Notes under the pieces: model-generated
Told to the model about the DNA's origin: nothing
Databases searched by the model: none
What the model saw: only the letters and a program-made list of their open reading frames with translations
Part shown: positions 24,953-32,552 of the stretch, piece by piece
How the letters are laid out: every line of letters begins with the position of its first letter
Position numbering within the stretch: position 1 is the stretch's first letter
Position numbers and translations under genes: made by a program
Assembly: GCA_910574865.1 (NCBI GenBank)
Contig: CAJTDN010000017.1
Location: 26,693-90,692, forward strand
DNA length: 64,000 nucleotides
DNA from: Lachnospiraceae bacterium
GTDB lineage: Bacteria > Bacillota > Clostridia > Lachnospirales > Lachnospiraceae
Reading direction: 5' to 3'

Positions 24953-25507
24953 ATGGAAAAAAACATTACGGCTCCGATTTCGAAGGAGGAGGCCCGCATG
25001 TTGCATGCGGGTGATTATGTTTATATCAGCGGGACGATTTACACGGCCCGGGATGCCGCACATAAGCGGATGCAGGAGACGCTGCAGGCGGGAGGGAAGC
25101 TCCCTTTTGACATCGAGCGGGAAATGATTTACTACATGGGACCGTCCCCGGCCCGCGAGGGGAGGCCGATTGGATCCGCGGGTCCGACCACGGCCGGGAG
25201 GATGGACAAGTACGCGCCGCAGCTTTTGGACTTGGGGCTGGGCGCCATGATAGGCAAGGGGAAACGCACGAAAGAGGTGCAGGACGCGGTGGTGAGAAAC
25301 TCTGCGGTGTATTTTGCGGCAGTGGGCGGCGCGGGCGCGTTACTTTCAAAATGCATCATGGGTTCCGAGGTGATTGCTTATGACGACTTGGGAACCGAGG
25401 CGATTCGAAAGCTTACCGTTGAAAAATTTCCCGTCATCGTGGTGATAGACTGCGAGGGGAACAACCTTTATGAGACGGCGATTTTGGAGTATCGGAAAAA
25501 CGTTTGA
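24953..25507 (+). CDS. Class I fumarate hydratase, beta subunit
   Basis: A 184-residue beta subunit matching the alpha subunit upstream. The core motif is GPSPAREGRPIGSAGPTTAGRM and the next helix GLGAMIGKGKR is conserved in the family. AAGGGAGG lies before the ATG. The same split arrangement is usual in anaerobic Clostridia. Confidence 0.88.
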   Translation: MEKNITAPISKEEARMLHAGDYVYISGTIYTARDAAHKRMQETLQAGGKLPFDIEREMIYYMGPSPAREGRPIGSAGPTTAGRMDKYAPQLLDLGLGAMIGKGKRTKEVQDAVVRNSAVYFAAVGGAGALLSKCIMGSEVIAYDDLGTEAIRKLTVEKFPVIVVIDCEGNNLYETAILEYRKNV

Positions 25508-25604
25508 AATATTATGAAGAAAATCCCTGAAACGGCGATTTGGATATAATGTATAAAGCGGCCGTGAAAGGACGATTCTTACTATAAGAAAAGGAAATGT
25601 AAAA

Positions 25605-26315
25605 ATGAAGCGAATTATATTGATGGTTTTGAGAAACTTTTGGCGGGTTCCATTCGCGTGGTTCCGACTTTTGTATCATGCCGCCCACGTGGACAAGTAC
25701 ACGGAGGAAGAACATTATAAATTATTGAAATATATTGACCATATGGCCAACACGGGTGGAAATCTCGTTGTTGACATTCACGGAAAGGAAAACTTGCCTG
25801 AAAAGAGCGGGTACGTGCTTTATCCAAACCACCAGGGCATGTATGACGTGCTGGCATTGGTGGAGGCCAGTCCCGTTCCCATTGCCGTGGTGGCCAAGAA
25901 GGAAGTGGAAAACATACAGTTTTTGAAACAGGTATTTGCCTGCACGAAGTCCTTCATGATGGATCGGGAAAATGTCAGGCAGTCCTTGAAAGTGATTGCA
26001 AGCGTGACTGAAGAAGTGAAAAAGGGAAGGAATTATGTCATATTTCCAGAGGGAACCCGATCGAAGAATGGAAATACCGTGGGCGAGTTCAAGGGCGGCA
26101 GCTTCAAGGCGGCCATGAATGCGAAAGCCCCAATCGTGCCGGTCGCATTGATTGACTGTTTCAAGCCGTTTGACAGCAACACGATAAAGAAGGTAAAGGT
26201 GCAGGTACATTTCCTGAAGCCGATGTATCATGAGGAATATAAAGGGATGAAGAGCACGGAAATCGCGGCCAAGGTGCAAAAGGAGATACAAGAGACGATA
26301 AGGGAGCATGAATAA
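25605..26315 (+). CDS. plsC: 1-acyl-sn-glycerol-3-phosphate acyltransferase
   Basis: A 236-residue membrane-associated acyltransferase that makes phosphatidic acid. The catalytic HxxxxD is in NHQGMYD, and the substrate motif FPEGTRSKNG follows at normal spacing. The N-terminus has a hydrophobic stretch likely to anchor it to the membrane. It is the last clear host gene before the prophage. Confidence 0.9.
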   Translation: MKRIILMVLRNFWRVPFAWFRLLYHAAHVDKYTEEEHYKLLKYIDHMANTGGNLVVDIHGKENLPEKSGYVLYPNHQGMYDVLALVEASPVPIAVVAKKEVENIQFLKQVFACTKSFMMDRENVRQSLKVIASVTEEVKKGRNYVIFPEGTRSKNGNTVGEFKGGSFKAAMNAKAPIVPVALIDCFKPFDSNTIKKVKVQVHFLKPMYHEEYKGMKSTEIAAKVQKEIQETIREHE

Positions 26316-26330
26316 AGTGTACAAGGAGGT

Positions 26331-26515
26331 ATGCCCATGGTTACTTTTCACGGGAGACTCCCAAACAGCTGCGAAACCGTGCGCTTGAGAGCGCACGTCG
26401 CCCTTTTCAAAGGCTTATGTTTCTCGCTGTGGGGGCGGCATCCTTTTCGGCTTGTGGGAAATAAGGAACCTGGCGTTATGCAAGCAAGCTTGCAACGTTT
26501 CATTCATTGTTTCCC
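26331..26515 (+). repeat. Intergenic repeat B, plus orientation
   Basis: The first half of the 396-base gap after plsC carries a copy of the repeat seen inverted at 23160-23290. The conserved part is about 26398-26515. No convincing protein is encoded here; a 66-codon open frame has no family look and lies across the repeat. Confidence 0.6.
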
Positions 26516-26575
26516 ACTCCGTGAGAAGTAACCGCCTATGATAACTTTTTTGAAAAAATTGATAAGTTTTAGAAT

Positions 26576-26620
26576 GAAATTCGACAAGAGGTTTTAAGCC
26601 TCTGCCGAATTTCTTTTTTT
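26576..26620 (+). terminator. Rho-independent terminator at the host-prophage junction
   Basis: GAAATTCG pairs with CGAATTTC and an inner AGAGG with CCTCT, followed by seven T. It probably ends the plsC transcript. Confidence 0.8.
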
Positions 26621-26644
26621 ATTGAAATAGCAGAGAAAAAGGAG

Positions 26645-26685
26645 AGCGTGCAGAGTGTAAAAACTCTGGCACGCTTATTTTTTTA
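26645..26685 (+). terminator. Second terminator just before the first prophage gene
   Basis: AGCGTG/CACGCT with inner AGAGT/ACTCT, then a T-run. It lies only 27 bases before the first prophage start codon, so it may isolate the prophage from host transcription or act as an attenuator. Confidence 0.75.
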
Positions 26686-26711
26686 CCATTAAGCAGAAAG
26701 GAGCGGGGACA

Positions 26712-26903
26712 GTGGCAAGGAAGTATAAAAGGTTACGCTACGAGGACAGACGGACAATAGAAAAGATGCTTAAGGCTGGCGACAGCGTAGTAGCGATTGC
26801 AGGAGCGCTGGGAGTGCATAGAGATACGATATACAAGGAACTTAACCGCAGCGGCACAGACCAGCACACATACACCGCAGACGTAGCGCAGGCGACACTA
26901 TAA
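26712..26903 (+). CDS. Small HTH protein resembling the IS30 N-terminal domain
   Basis: A 63-residue protein starting at GTG with AAAGGAG upstream. It is a helix-turn-helix with the core VVAIAGALGVHRDTIYKEL, the same pattern as residues 26-45 of the DDE recombinase encoded at 62718 (AKIAAHLGVHRSTIYNEL). It lacks any catalytic domain. It may bind prophage ends or regulate early genes or transposition; this is inference. Confidence 0.65.
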   Translation: MARKYKRLRYEDRRTIEKMLKAGDSVVAIAGALGVHRDTIYKELNRSGTDQHTYTADVAQATL

Positions 26904-26937
26904 ACCCAGAGGGGGCAACGAAAGAGAGGCAGAACAC

Positions 26938-27234
26938 ATGAAAGTATTAAAAGCAGGGAAAAGCGCCAGCGGCGTAGATATTCAGATTGAGGAATGGCAC
27001 GAAAACTATAGCTTTATGCCGTATGGCAGCACACTTGCCTTTTATCCAAAAAGCAAGGCGACGCATAAAGGGAGCTATGCACCGAAAGCAGGGGAGAGCC
27101 ACCGCTTTAGCTTTGCTTTTCCCAGCAATGAAGAGGCAGAGGCGGCATTTACAGCGCTGGGAAATGGCTGCAGTGCATTTACCGATTATTTGAAATACTG
27201 GGACGGAAAGCCAGAGTATAAGGACTGTATATAA
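26938..27234 (+). CDS. Hypothetical phage protein
   Basis: A 98-residue protein I do not recognise. It is rich in aromatic residues and Lys, with no membrane segment. GAGAGGC lies a few bases before the ATG, and the gene is part of the early rightward run. Confidence 0.6.
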   Translation: MKVLKAGKSASGVDIQIEEWHENYSFMPYGSTLAFYPKSKATHKGSYAPKAGESHRFSFAFPSNEEAEAAFTALGNGCSAFTDYLKYWDGKPEYKDCI

Positions 27235-27263
27235 GAATGATAACAAAAGAAAGGTAAAAGCGC

Positions 27264-28022
27264 ATGGAGTATATAGCAAGTTTTAGCGGTGGCAAGGATA
27301 GCGCAGCGACAGTGATATTAGCAAAAGAACACGGCGAACCGCTAAACGAAATAATTTTCAGTGAGGTTATGTATAGCGAAACCATAAGCGGCGAGCTGCC
27401 AGAGCATATAAACTTTGTAAAAAATGTAGCTTTTCCTTTATTTGAAAGTTGGGGCTATAAAACAAAGATATTACGGGCAGAGAAAACGTATTTAGATTTG
27501 TTTTACCATACCTTAAAGAAAAGTAAGTATCCAGAGAGGATAGGCAAAAAGGCGGGCTTTCCTATGGCTGGAAAATGTGCGGTAAATCGGGACTGCAAGG
27601 TAAAAGCTATACGGGATTATATAGCGGCAAAGGATAAGACACAATTAACACAGTACATAGGGATAGCGATAGACGAGCCAAAGAGATTAGAGCGGCTGGA
27701 CGAGGGCAAAGTATCATTGCTTGCAAAATATAACTACACAGAGGAAATGGCAAAAGCGAAAGCGGAAGAATACGGACTATTAAGCCCGTGTTATGAGTAC
27801 AGCACAAGGGGCGGCTGCTGGTTCTGCCCTAATGCTAGCATACAAGAGTTAAAGCACCTAAGAAATAATTATAAGGAATTATGGGACGAACTGCTAAGAC
27901 TGGAAGAGATACCAGACATAATAGGCGACGTATGGAATACACGAAACAGAACGAGTATTCACGAAATAGAAGAAAGGCTATTCTGGGAAAAAGCACAAAT
28001 GACAGTATACGATTTTTTATAA
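27264..28022 (+). CDS. PP-loop protein, PAPS-reductase/DndC-like
   Basis: A 252-residue ATP-pyrophosphatase-fold protein. The PP-loop SGGKDSA is at residues 8-14, and a CWFCPN motif near residue 189 could bind an Fe-S cluster or zinc. Relatives include phosphoadenosine phosphosulfate reductases and sulfur-transfer proteins. Phages often carry such genes without a sulfate pathway, so a role in nucleic-acid modification is possible. A DNA methyltransferase lies nearby. Confidence 0.75.
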   Translation: MEYIASFSGGKDSAATVILAKEHGEPLNEIIFSEVMYSETISGELPEHINFVKNVAFPLFESWGYKTKILRAEKTYLDLFYHTLKKSKYPERIGKKAGFPMAGKCAVNRDCKVKAIRDYIAAKDKTQLTQYIGIAIDEPKRLERLDEGKVSLLAKYNYTEEMAKAKAEEYGLLSPCYEYSTRGGCWFCPNASIQELKHLRNNYKELWDELLRLEEIPDIIGDVWNTRNRTSIHEIEERLFWEKAQMTVYDFL

Positions 28023-28046
28023 GGTAGGCGGCAGCGCCGCCAGCAC

Positions 28047-28139
28047 CCGCCCTTAATTTAATGGCAGAATACCGAGCTTGAAACTGGCTATAGCAGTACA
28101 AGCCTATAGCGGGGCGCTGGTTCAATTCCAGCAGGGCGG
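28047..28139 (+). tRNA. Class II tRNA-like sequence, possible tRNA-Ser(UGA)
   Basis: A 93-base cloverleaf-like sequence. The acceptor CCGCCCT (28047-28053) pairs with AGGGCGG (28133-28139). The D-arm has ATTT/GAAT around AATGGCA. The T-arm is GCTGG-TTCAATT-CCAGC, a perfect match to the consensus loop. The anticodon loop CTTGAAA gives UGA, the same loop as bacterial tRNA-Ser(UGA), and a long variable arm GCTATAG/CTATAGC fits class II. Departures: the anticodon stem needs a bulged G, five extra bases lie before the T-stem, and no CCA is encoded. It may be a degenerate or unusual phage tRNA. Confidence 0.5.
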
Positions 28140-28240
28140 TTTTGGCAGCAGGCATGGCGAGCCTGTACCAGAGGGCAGCAGGCTAATAGCTGTATCTGGA
28201 TACCGTGATAAAAGCAGGCTGCCGCCAGAAGAGGCAGGAA

Positions 28241-28561
28241 ATGAGAGCAGCATATAAGGAGTATGAGGACAGTTATATAAACGGCTATGCAGATGCCTTA
28301 GAGGATATGAGGCGCTGGCAGCAGGCAAGGCAACAACGGGAGCAGGACAGACAAGCCCGCCGCTGGTATTTCCTTAAGCAGAGGGCGCTAGGAGTAGCAA
28401 CGCTGATATTTACCGTGCTGGCGGTATGGATTTTAGAGAGCGACGCTACCATAGCGCTTATCACAGTACCGCTGGGGCTGGCGCTGATATTCAGCAAGAA
28501 AAAGCTGGTAGTGAATGACTATTACTTTGAAACAGAAGAGAGGCAGGCGGGCAATGATTGA
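28241..28561 (+). CDS. Small membrane protein
   Basis: A 106-residue protein. An Arg/Gln-rich amphipathic N-terminal half is followed by two hydrophobic segments (ALGVATLIFTVLAVWIL; IALITVPLGLALIF). The start at 28241 has GAGGCAGGA upstream. It overlaps the methyltransferase gene by 8 bases. Function unknown. Confidence 0.6.
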   Translation: MRAAYKEYEDSYINGYADALEDMRRWQQARQQREQDRQARRWYFLKQRALGVATLIFTVLAVWILESDATIALITVPLGLALIFSKKKLVVNDYYFETEERQAGND

Positions 28562-29276
28562 ATGTGGGTATTATAACATGGATTGCTTAGACGGCATGGA
28601 GCTTATAGAGGATAAAACCATAGATATGATACTTTGTGATTTGCCGTATGGGACGACAAGGAACGCATGGGACAGCGTAATACCGTTTGAAAAATTGTGG
28701 AAACAGTACGAACGCATTATTAAAGATAACGGAGTGATTGCGTTGTTTTCAGCACAGCCATTTACTACGGATTTGATAAACAGCAATAGAAAATTATTCC
28801 GTTATGATTTGGTGTGGGACAAAGTGCTATCAAGCGGATTTTTAAACGCACACAAGATGCCGTTAAGAACGCATGAAACAATCTGTATATTTTACAAAAA
28901 AGCGCCAAAGTATAACCCGATTATGGAAACGAGGGGCAGACCGAGAGAAAAAGGAAATAAGGGAAATACAGATAATGGAAAAAGCTGCTACGGGGATTTT
29001 AACGCATATTCAAAAGTAAACAATGAGTATTTCCCTACAAGCATACTGCAATTTTCTAATGGAAATAGGAACGACGGGCGCATACATAGCACACAAAAAC
29101 CAGTTTCTTTATGCGAATATCTGATAATGACATATACGGACGTTGGCGACTTGGTACTTGATAATTGCGCTGGTTCATGCACAACTGGGGTAGCGGCACA
29201 TAAGACGGGCAGAAAATTTATCGGTTTTGAAATTGATAAGGAATATTACGAAAAATCCCAGAGGCGGCTGCAGTAA
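28554..29276 (+). CDS. DNA methyltransferase (N6-adenine or N4-cytosine)
   Basis: A 240-residue DNA methyltransferase of the N4/N6 class. The catalytic motif IV is CDLPYG near residue 29, and the SAM-binding motif I region, LDNCAGSCTTGVAA, is near the C-terminus. Catalytic motif before SAM motif is the beta-class order. A TQKP(V)-type motif precedes it (HSTQKPVSL). No restriction partner is nearby, so it is probably an orphan enzyme that protects phage DNA or times its replication. Confidence 0.88.
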   Translation: MIECGYYNMDCLDGMELIEDKTIDMILCDLPYGTTRNAWDSVIPFEKLWKQYERIIKDNGVIALFSAQPFTTDLINSNRKLFRYDLVWDKVLSSGFLNAHKMPLRTHETICIFYKKAPKYNPIMETRGRPREKGNKGNTDNGKSCYGDFNAYSKVNNEYFPTSILQFSNGNRNDGRIHSTQKPVSLCEYLIMTYTDVGDLVLDNCAGSCTTGVAAHKTGRKFIGFEIDKEYYEKSQRRLQ

Positions 29277-29330
29277 GAACAGGCACAAATAAACTTATTT
29301 GATATAGGGGCATTATAGGGGTGAAATAGT

Positions 29331-29543
29331 ATGGCTGAAATCATTTTACACCCGTGCCACCCAGATTATTGTAAGGAATGTGTATTTTATGGCAGCAGTA
29401 ATGGTGGCTGCCAGAGTGAGGACTACATACAAAACAGCTATAAGGTAAATTGCGTGTGGCATTATTGCAAATACAAGCGGAAAAGGCACACAGAAAGCGA
29501 GGCAGACAATGAGGCGACACAAACGGGAAAACCAGATACTTAA
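29331..29543 (+). CDS. Small cysteine-rich protein
   Basis: A 70-residue protein with seven cysteines and histidines arranged in CHPDYCKEC and CVWHYCKY blocks, suggestive of a zinc-binding fold. No family recognised. Its end overlaps the next gene by 35 bases. Confidence 0.55.
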   Translation: MAEIILHPCHPDYCKECVFYGSSNGGCQSEDYIQNSYKVNCVWHYCKYKRKRHTESEADNEATQTGKPDT

Positions 29544-29892
29544 AGGGCTGCTGCTGGCGGCAGCAGGCGTGGCAGCCTGCATAGCGGGGCTGATACTGTT
29601 TTTTATGTTCGTCTGGTGGCGGGCGCAGAACGCAGAGCCGACGACGGACGAAGAGGTAGCGGCGTTGATGCAGAGGCAGCAGGCAGAGCCGCTGGTTATC
29701 GAAACACCAGAGCCGACTACAGAGGGCAGTATAAGAGTATATGACTATGACGGCTGCTGTATCTACGCATACTATGGAGAAATCAAGATAAACAGCGACG
29801 GCAGGGACGGGCGGCAGATTGATATAGAGTGTGCGGGATATTTAGAGGGATACCAGCAGCACAGAGAACCAGAAAGCGGGGTAGAGGAATGA
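29509..29892 (+). CDS. Single-pass membrane protein
   Basis: A 127-residue protein. A basic N-terminus precedes one membrane span (LLLAAAGVAACIAGLILFFMFVWW), and the rest is acidic and probably extracytoplasmic. Function unknown. Confidence 0.55.
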   Translation: MRRHKRENQILKGLLLAAAGVAACIAGLILFFMFVWWRAQNAEPTTDEEVAALMQRQQAEPLVIETPEPTTEGSIRVYDYDGCCIYAYYGEIKINSDGRDGRQIDIECAGYLEGYQQHREPESGVEE

Positions 29893-30104
29893 AATACAAA
29901 TATTACAGCACACAGCGCCCAGTATCGGCGGGGACATACCCAAAGCCAAAGGATAACCGAGTTGCGCATATCCATAATTTTGATAGGCGGCAATATGTAG
30001 CGGAGATAGGGCGGCTTGCATGGGGCTATATTGAGTATGATAAGCCGTTACAAAATGAGGATATAGACGGCTACGAGCTTATACCCGCTGCTTTCTTTTC
30101 ATAA
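29889..30104 (+). CDS. Hypothetical phage protein
   Basis: A 71-residue protein starting at 29889 with a 4-base overlap with the previous stop (GGAATGA). It is Tyr-rich, with no recognised domain. Confidence 0.55.
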   Translation: MKYKYYSTQRPVSAGTYPKPKDNRVAHIHNFDRRQYVAEIGRLAWGYIEYDKPLQNEDIDGYELIPAAFFS

Positions 30105-30123
30105 CGAAAGAGGGGCAAACAAT

Positions 30124-30309
30124 ATGTATACATGGAAAAACGGGAACTACCAGCACGTAGGCGCAAATATTCAGAAAAGCATAAAAATAGACGCTGAAAC
30201 GCTGGAAGTTATAGAGGGCGTAGAGGGGCGCAGCTTTTCTGATAAAGTGCGGAACATGGCAGCAGAGTACAGACGGTTAAAGTATGACGGGCTGGCGTCT
30301 AAAAAGTAA
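30124..30309 (+). CDS. Small protein, possibly ribbon-helix-helix
   Basis: A 61-residue protein. A KSIKIDAETLEVIE strand-helix followed by SFSDKVRNMAAEY resembles a ribbon-helix-helix DNA-binding fold, but the match is weak. GAGGGGC lies upstream of the ATG. Confidence 0.5.
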   Translation: MYTWKNGNYQHVGANIQKSIKIDAETLEVIEGVEGRSFSDKVRNMAAEYRRLKYDGLASKK

Positions 30310-30356
30310 TACCTATTCAGGAATAAGTAATACTTTTGGGAAAGCGAGGGCAGCGC

Positions 30357-30632
30357 ATGAAAGAGAACGACGAGGAACGCAGGGCGCTTATACATAAATA
30401 CTACCAGCTATACAGACCGCTACAGAAGAGGCACAGCTTAAGAGAGCATAGCCACTTTGACATATACGGCAATAATCTTATTGAAATCTGGGAGTATGAG
30501 GGCGACAGAAAAGGGCGTTGCATCTGCAAAGTAAAAGAGGACACAGAGATAGCGTGCTACCAGCGGGCAATAGAAATGCTGGAAAGCTACAGCGGAAAGG
30601 AAATAGTAAGACATGGGAAAAGGGCAGGCTAA
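30357..30632 (+). CDS. Hypothetical phage protein
   Basis: A 91-residue, highly charged protein with no recognised family. The start at 30357 follows GCGAGGGCAGCGC. It overlaps the SSB-like gene by 20 bases. Confidence 0.5.
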   Translation: MKENDEERRALIHKYYQLYRPLQKRHSLREHSHFDIYGNNLIEIWEYEGDRKGRCICKVKEDTEIACYQRAIEMLESYSGKEIVRHGKRAG

Positions 30633-31644
30633 TAAGCCAGATTTTGTACGGGACATAAACACGGCGATTATGGAAGAACTGACGGCAGGCGGCATAAAGG
30701 ACAATGCAGCAGGGCTGGCAGGGGAACTGAAAGAGATAGAAGAGGTTACGGAGCTTTGCGGGCTGCGTTTTAACGGTTATCTGGCAAAGATTGAAACACC
30801 ACGCCCACGGGGGACGCTGGACGAGGTTATAGTAGCTTTTACAAGAGAGGCAGCAGGCGCAAAGGGGGATATAACGATTGAGGCAATAAGGGAAAATCTT
30901 ATAGGCAGCAAAGTTATAGCAGCTGGCGTAGTGCAGACGCTTAAGGACTTTGAGAGCGGTAAGGTGCTGGTATTCATTCTGGCAGATTTTATAAGAACGG
31001 CAAAAAGCCCTATGATGCAGGACGACGTAGCGCTACGGGGAATTATTGCGCATGAGCCTATATATAGGACGACACCGAGGGGCAAGCGCATTACTGATAT
31101 TTCAGTAATTGTTAAAAATGAGCTGACGGGTAACAAGTGTTTTATTCCCTGCATCTGCTGGCAGGAGCAGGCAGACGAGGTGGCGGGCTGGCAGCAGGGC
31201 GACACGGTAGAACTGCTGGGGAGATACCAAAGCCGCCAGTATGAAAAGGTTATTGATACCGACAGCGGCAGCAGGGAACGGCGCACGGCTTATGAGGTAT
31301 CAGTACAGCTGATTAACAGAAAGGGGCGGCAGGAAATGAGAGTTAAAACAATAGTAAACAGCAAGGGAGAGCCGCAGGCTACAGAGATAGCAATACCGAT
31401 AGAGGGCGCAGGCGGCGAACTGGGTAAGAGAGCAGTTATAAATTTAACTTCTCTTATAAGTGGGCTTAAATCCATGAAAACAGAGCAGGACATAGTAACG
31501 CATTACCATATAATCTGCGGTTTTGCCAGTTGTTGCGAAACGTGCGGATTTATGACGGAAAAAAGCACTAATGACTTAATGCACATGGTAGAGCATCTGG
31601 TAGAAAACGAGCTTGCAAGAGTGGCAGCTAATGACAGCCCGTGA
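30613..31644 (+). CDS. Single-stranded DNA-binding (OB-fold) protein
   Basis: A 343-residue protein whose middle (about residues 135-235) matches the SSB pattern: LRGIIAHEPIYRTTPRGKRITDISVIV, then CFIPCICWQEQAD and LLGRYQSRQYEK. An earlier region (residues 55-110) looks like a second OB-type fold. The last 105 residues begin with an internal ATG at 31336 that also has a good ribosome site, so a separate short product is possible. It probably coats ssDNA made by the HUH Rep encoded nearby. Confidence 0.75.
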   Translation: MGKGQANKPDFVRDINTAIMEELTAGGIKDNAAGLAGELKEIEEVTELCGLRFNGYLAKIETPRPRGTLDEVIVAFTREAAGAKGDITIEAIRENLIGSKVIAAGVVQTLKDFESGKVLVFILADFIRTAKSPMMQDDVALRGIIAHEPIYRTTPRGKRITDISVIVKNELTGNKCFIPCICWQEQADEVAGWQQGDTVELLGRYQSRQYEKVIDTDSGSRERRTAYEVSVQLINRKGRQEMRVKTIVNSKGEPQATEIAIPIEGAGGELGKRAVINLTSLISGLKSMKTEQDIVTHYHIICGFASCCETCGFMTEKSTNDLMHMVEHLVENELARVAANDSP

Positions 31645-31879
31645 AATCTGCTACAGCTACCGCAGTGCAAAGCATAAGGCGCAGCAAATACAAATACTTG
31701 CAGAGCTGAACGGCGTAGACAGTCTGGAAATAATCAAGGTTTTAGTGCATGGCAGGGAAGAGCTGCCAGACAGCACGGTAAATAAGCTATTTAAGCGGCT
31801 TGACAAGCTGGAAATGGAGATAAGGGAAAGAGAGCGGGAATATAAGGCGATAGCGGCAGCGTTGAAAGGAGAGCTTTAG
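31631..31879 (+). CDS. Small coiled-coil protein
   Basis: An 82-residue helical protein. The C-terminal third, rich in Glu and Arg, is likely coiled coil. It starts inside the end of the SSB-like gene. No family recognised. Confidence 0.5.
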   Translation: MTAREICYSYRSAKHKAQQIQILAELNGVDSLEIIKVLVHGREELPDSTVNKLFKRLDKLEMEIREREREYKAIAAALKGEL

Positions 31880-31881
31880 AA

Positions 31882-32370
31882 TTGAGGAAAGTATACATAT
31901 GCAGCCCGTATAGGGCAAAGGACGGCGCAGAGCTTGACAGAAACATAGACTATGCGCAGGCGCTTACAAAGCAGGCGATAGAGGCGGGATTAGCGCCGAT
32001 TACGCCACATTTATATATGACGCAGTGCTTAAACGAGGACAAGCCAGAGGAACGGGCGGCAGGCATGGCAGCAGGCTTAACGCTGCTGAAAAGATGCGAC
32101 TTTGTGATAGTGGGCGTTAAGTACGGGATAAGCGAGGGAATGAGCGCCGAAATAGCGGCGGCAGATGCGGCGGGCATAGAGGTAGTGAACGCAGACAAGC
32201 TGCGCTATAAGCTGGAACATGACCGCAGGGCGTGGCTGGAAGAGTACGCAAAGCTGCACGCCTGCGAGTTTTGCAGGGGCAGCAGGATACACACTTGCAC
32301 GGGCTACCGCTGCCAGCAGCCATACAGAGAGGCTTACAAGTATGCAGAGGCACTTTTTACAAGCGGATAA
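31882..32370 (+). CDS. DUF4406/DUF7768-like nucleoside deoxyribosyltransferase-fold protein
   Basis: A 162-residue protein starting at TTG with AAGGAGAG upstream. The beginning MRKVYICSPYRAKDG and the segment GISEGMSAEIAAADAAGIEV are typical of the DUF4406 group, relatives of nucleoside 2-deoxyribosyltransferases. A C-terminal CEFC...CTGYRC cluster may bind zinc. In phages these proteins may process nucleosides, but the reaction is unproven. Confidence 0.7.
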   Translation: MRKVYICSPYRAKDGAELDRNIDYAQALTKQAIEAGLAPITPHLYMTQCLNEDKPEERAAGMAAGLTLLKRCDFVIVGVKYGISEGMSAEIAAADAAGIEVVNADKLRYKLEHDRRAWLEEYAKLHACEFCRGSRIHTCTGYRCQQPYREAYKYAEALFTSG

Positions 32371-32374
32371 AGGA

Positions 32375-32411
32375 AAAAGCCCCTACGGTACGGGAATACC
32401 ATAGGGGCTAA
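32375..32411 (+). terminator. Strong hairpin before the Rep gene
   Basis: AGCCCCTA and TAGGGGCT form the stem, with inner GGTA/TACC pairs. No clean T-run follows, so termination is uncertain. The 180-base gap up to 32552 contains no gene I can support and could hold the Rep nick site. Confidence 0.45.
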
Positions 32412-32552
32412 GCTATACAGCTTTTACAACCTAAACCCAGTATATCACTGTATGGCGAAAAAATCAAGGAAATTGCGGGCTTTGAGCCTGCTTTATCACT
32501 TGATAAAACTATTAGCTTTCCGACAAAGTAGACCTTAAAGGAGTAAAAGTAT

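Noticed and set aside
26331..26531. 66-codon protein-coding gene after plsC
   Set aside because: It lies across intergenic repeat B, lacks a plausible product and has no supporting neighbour.
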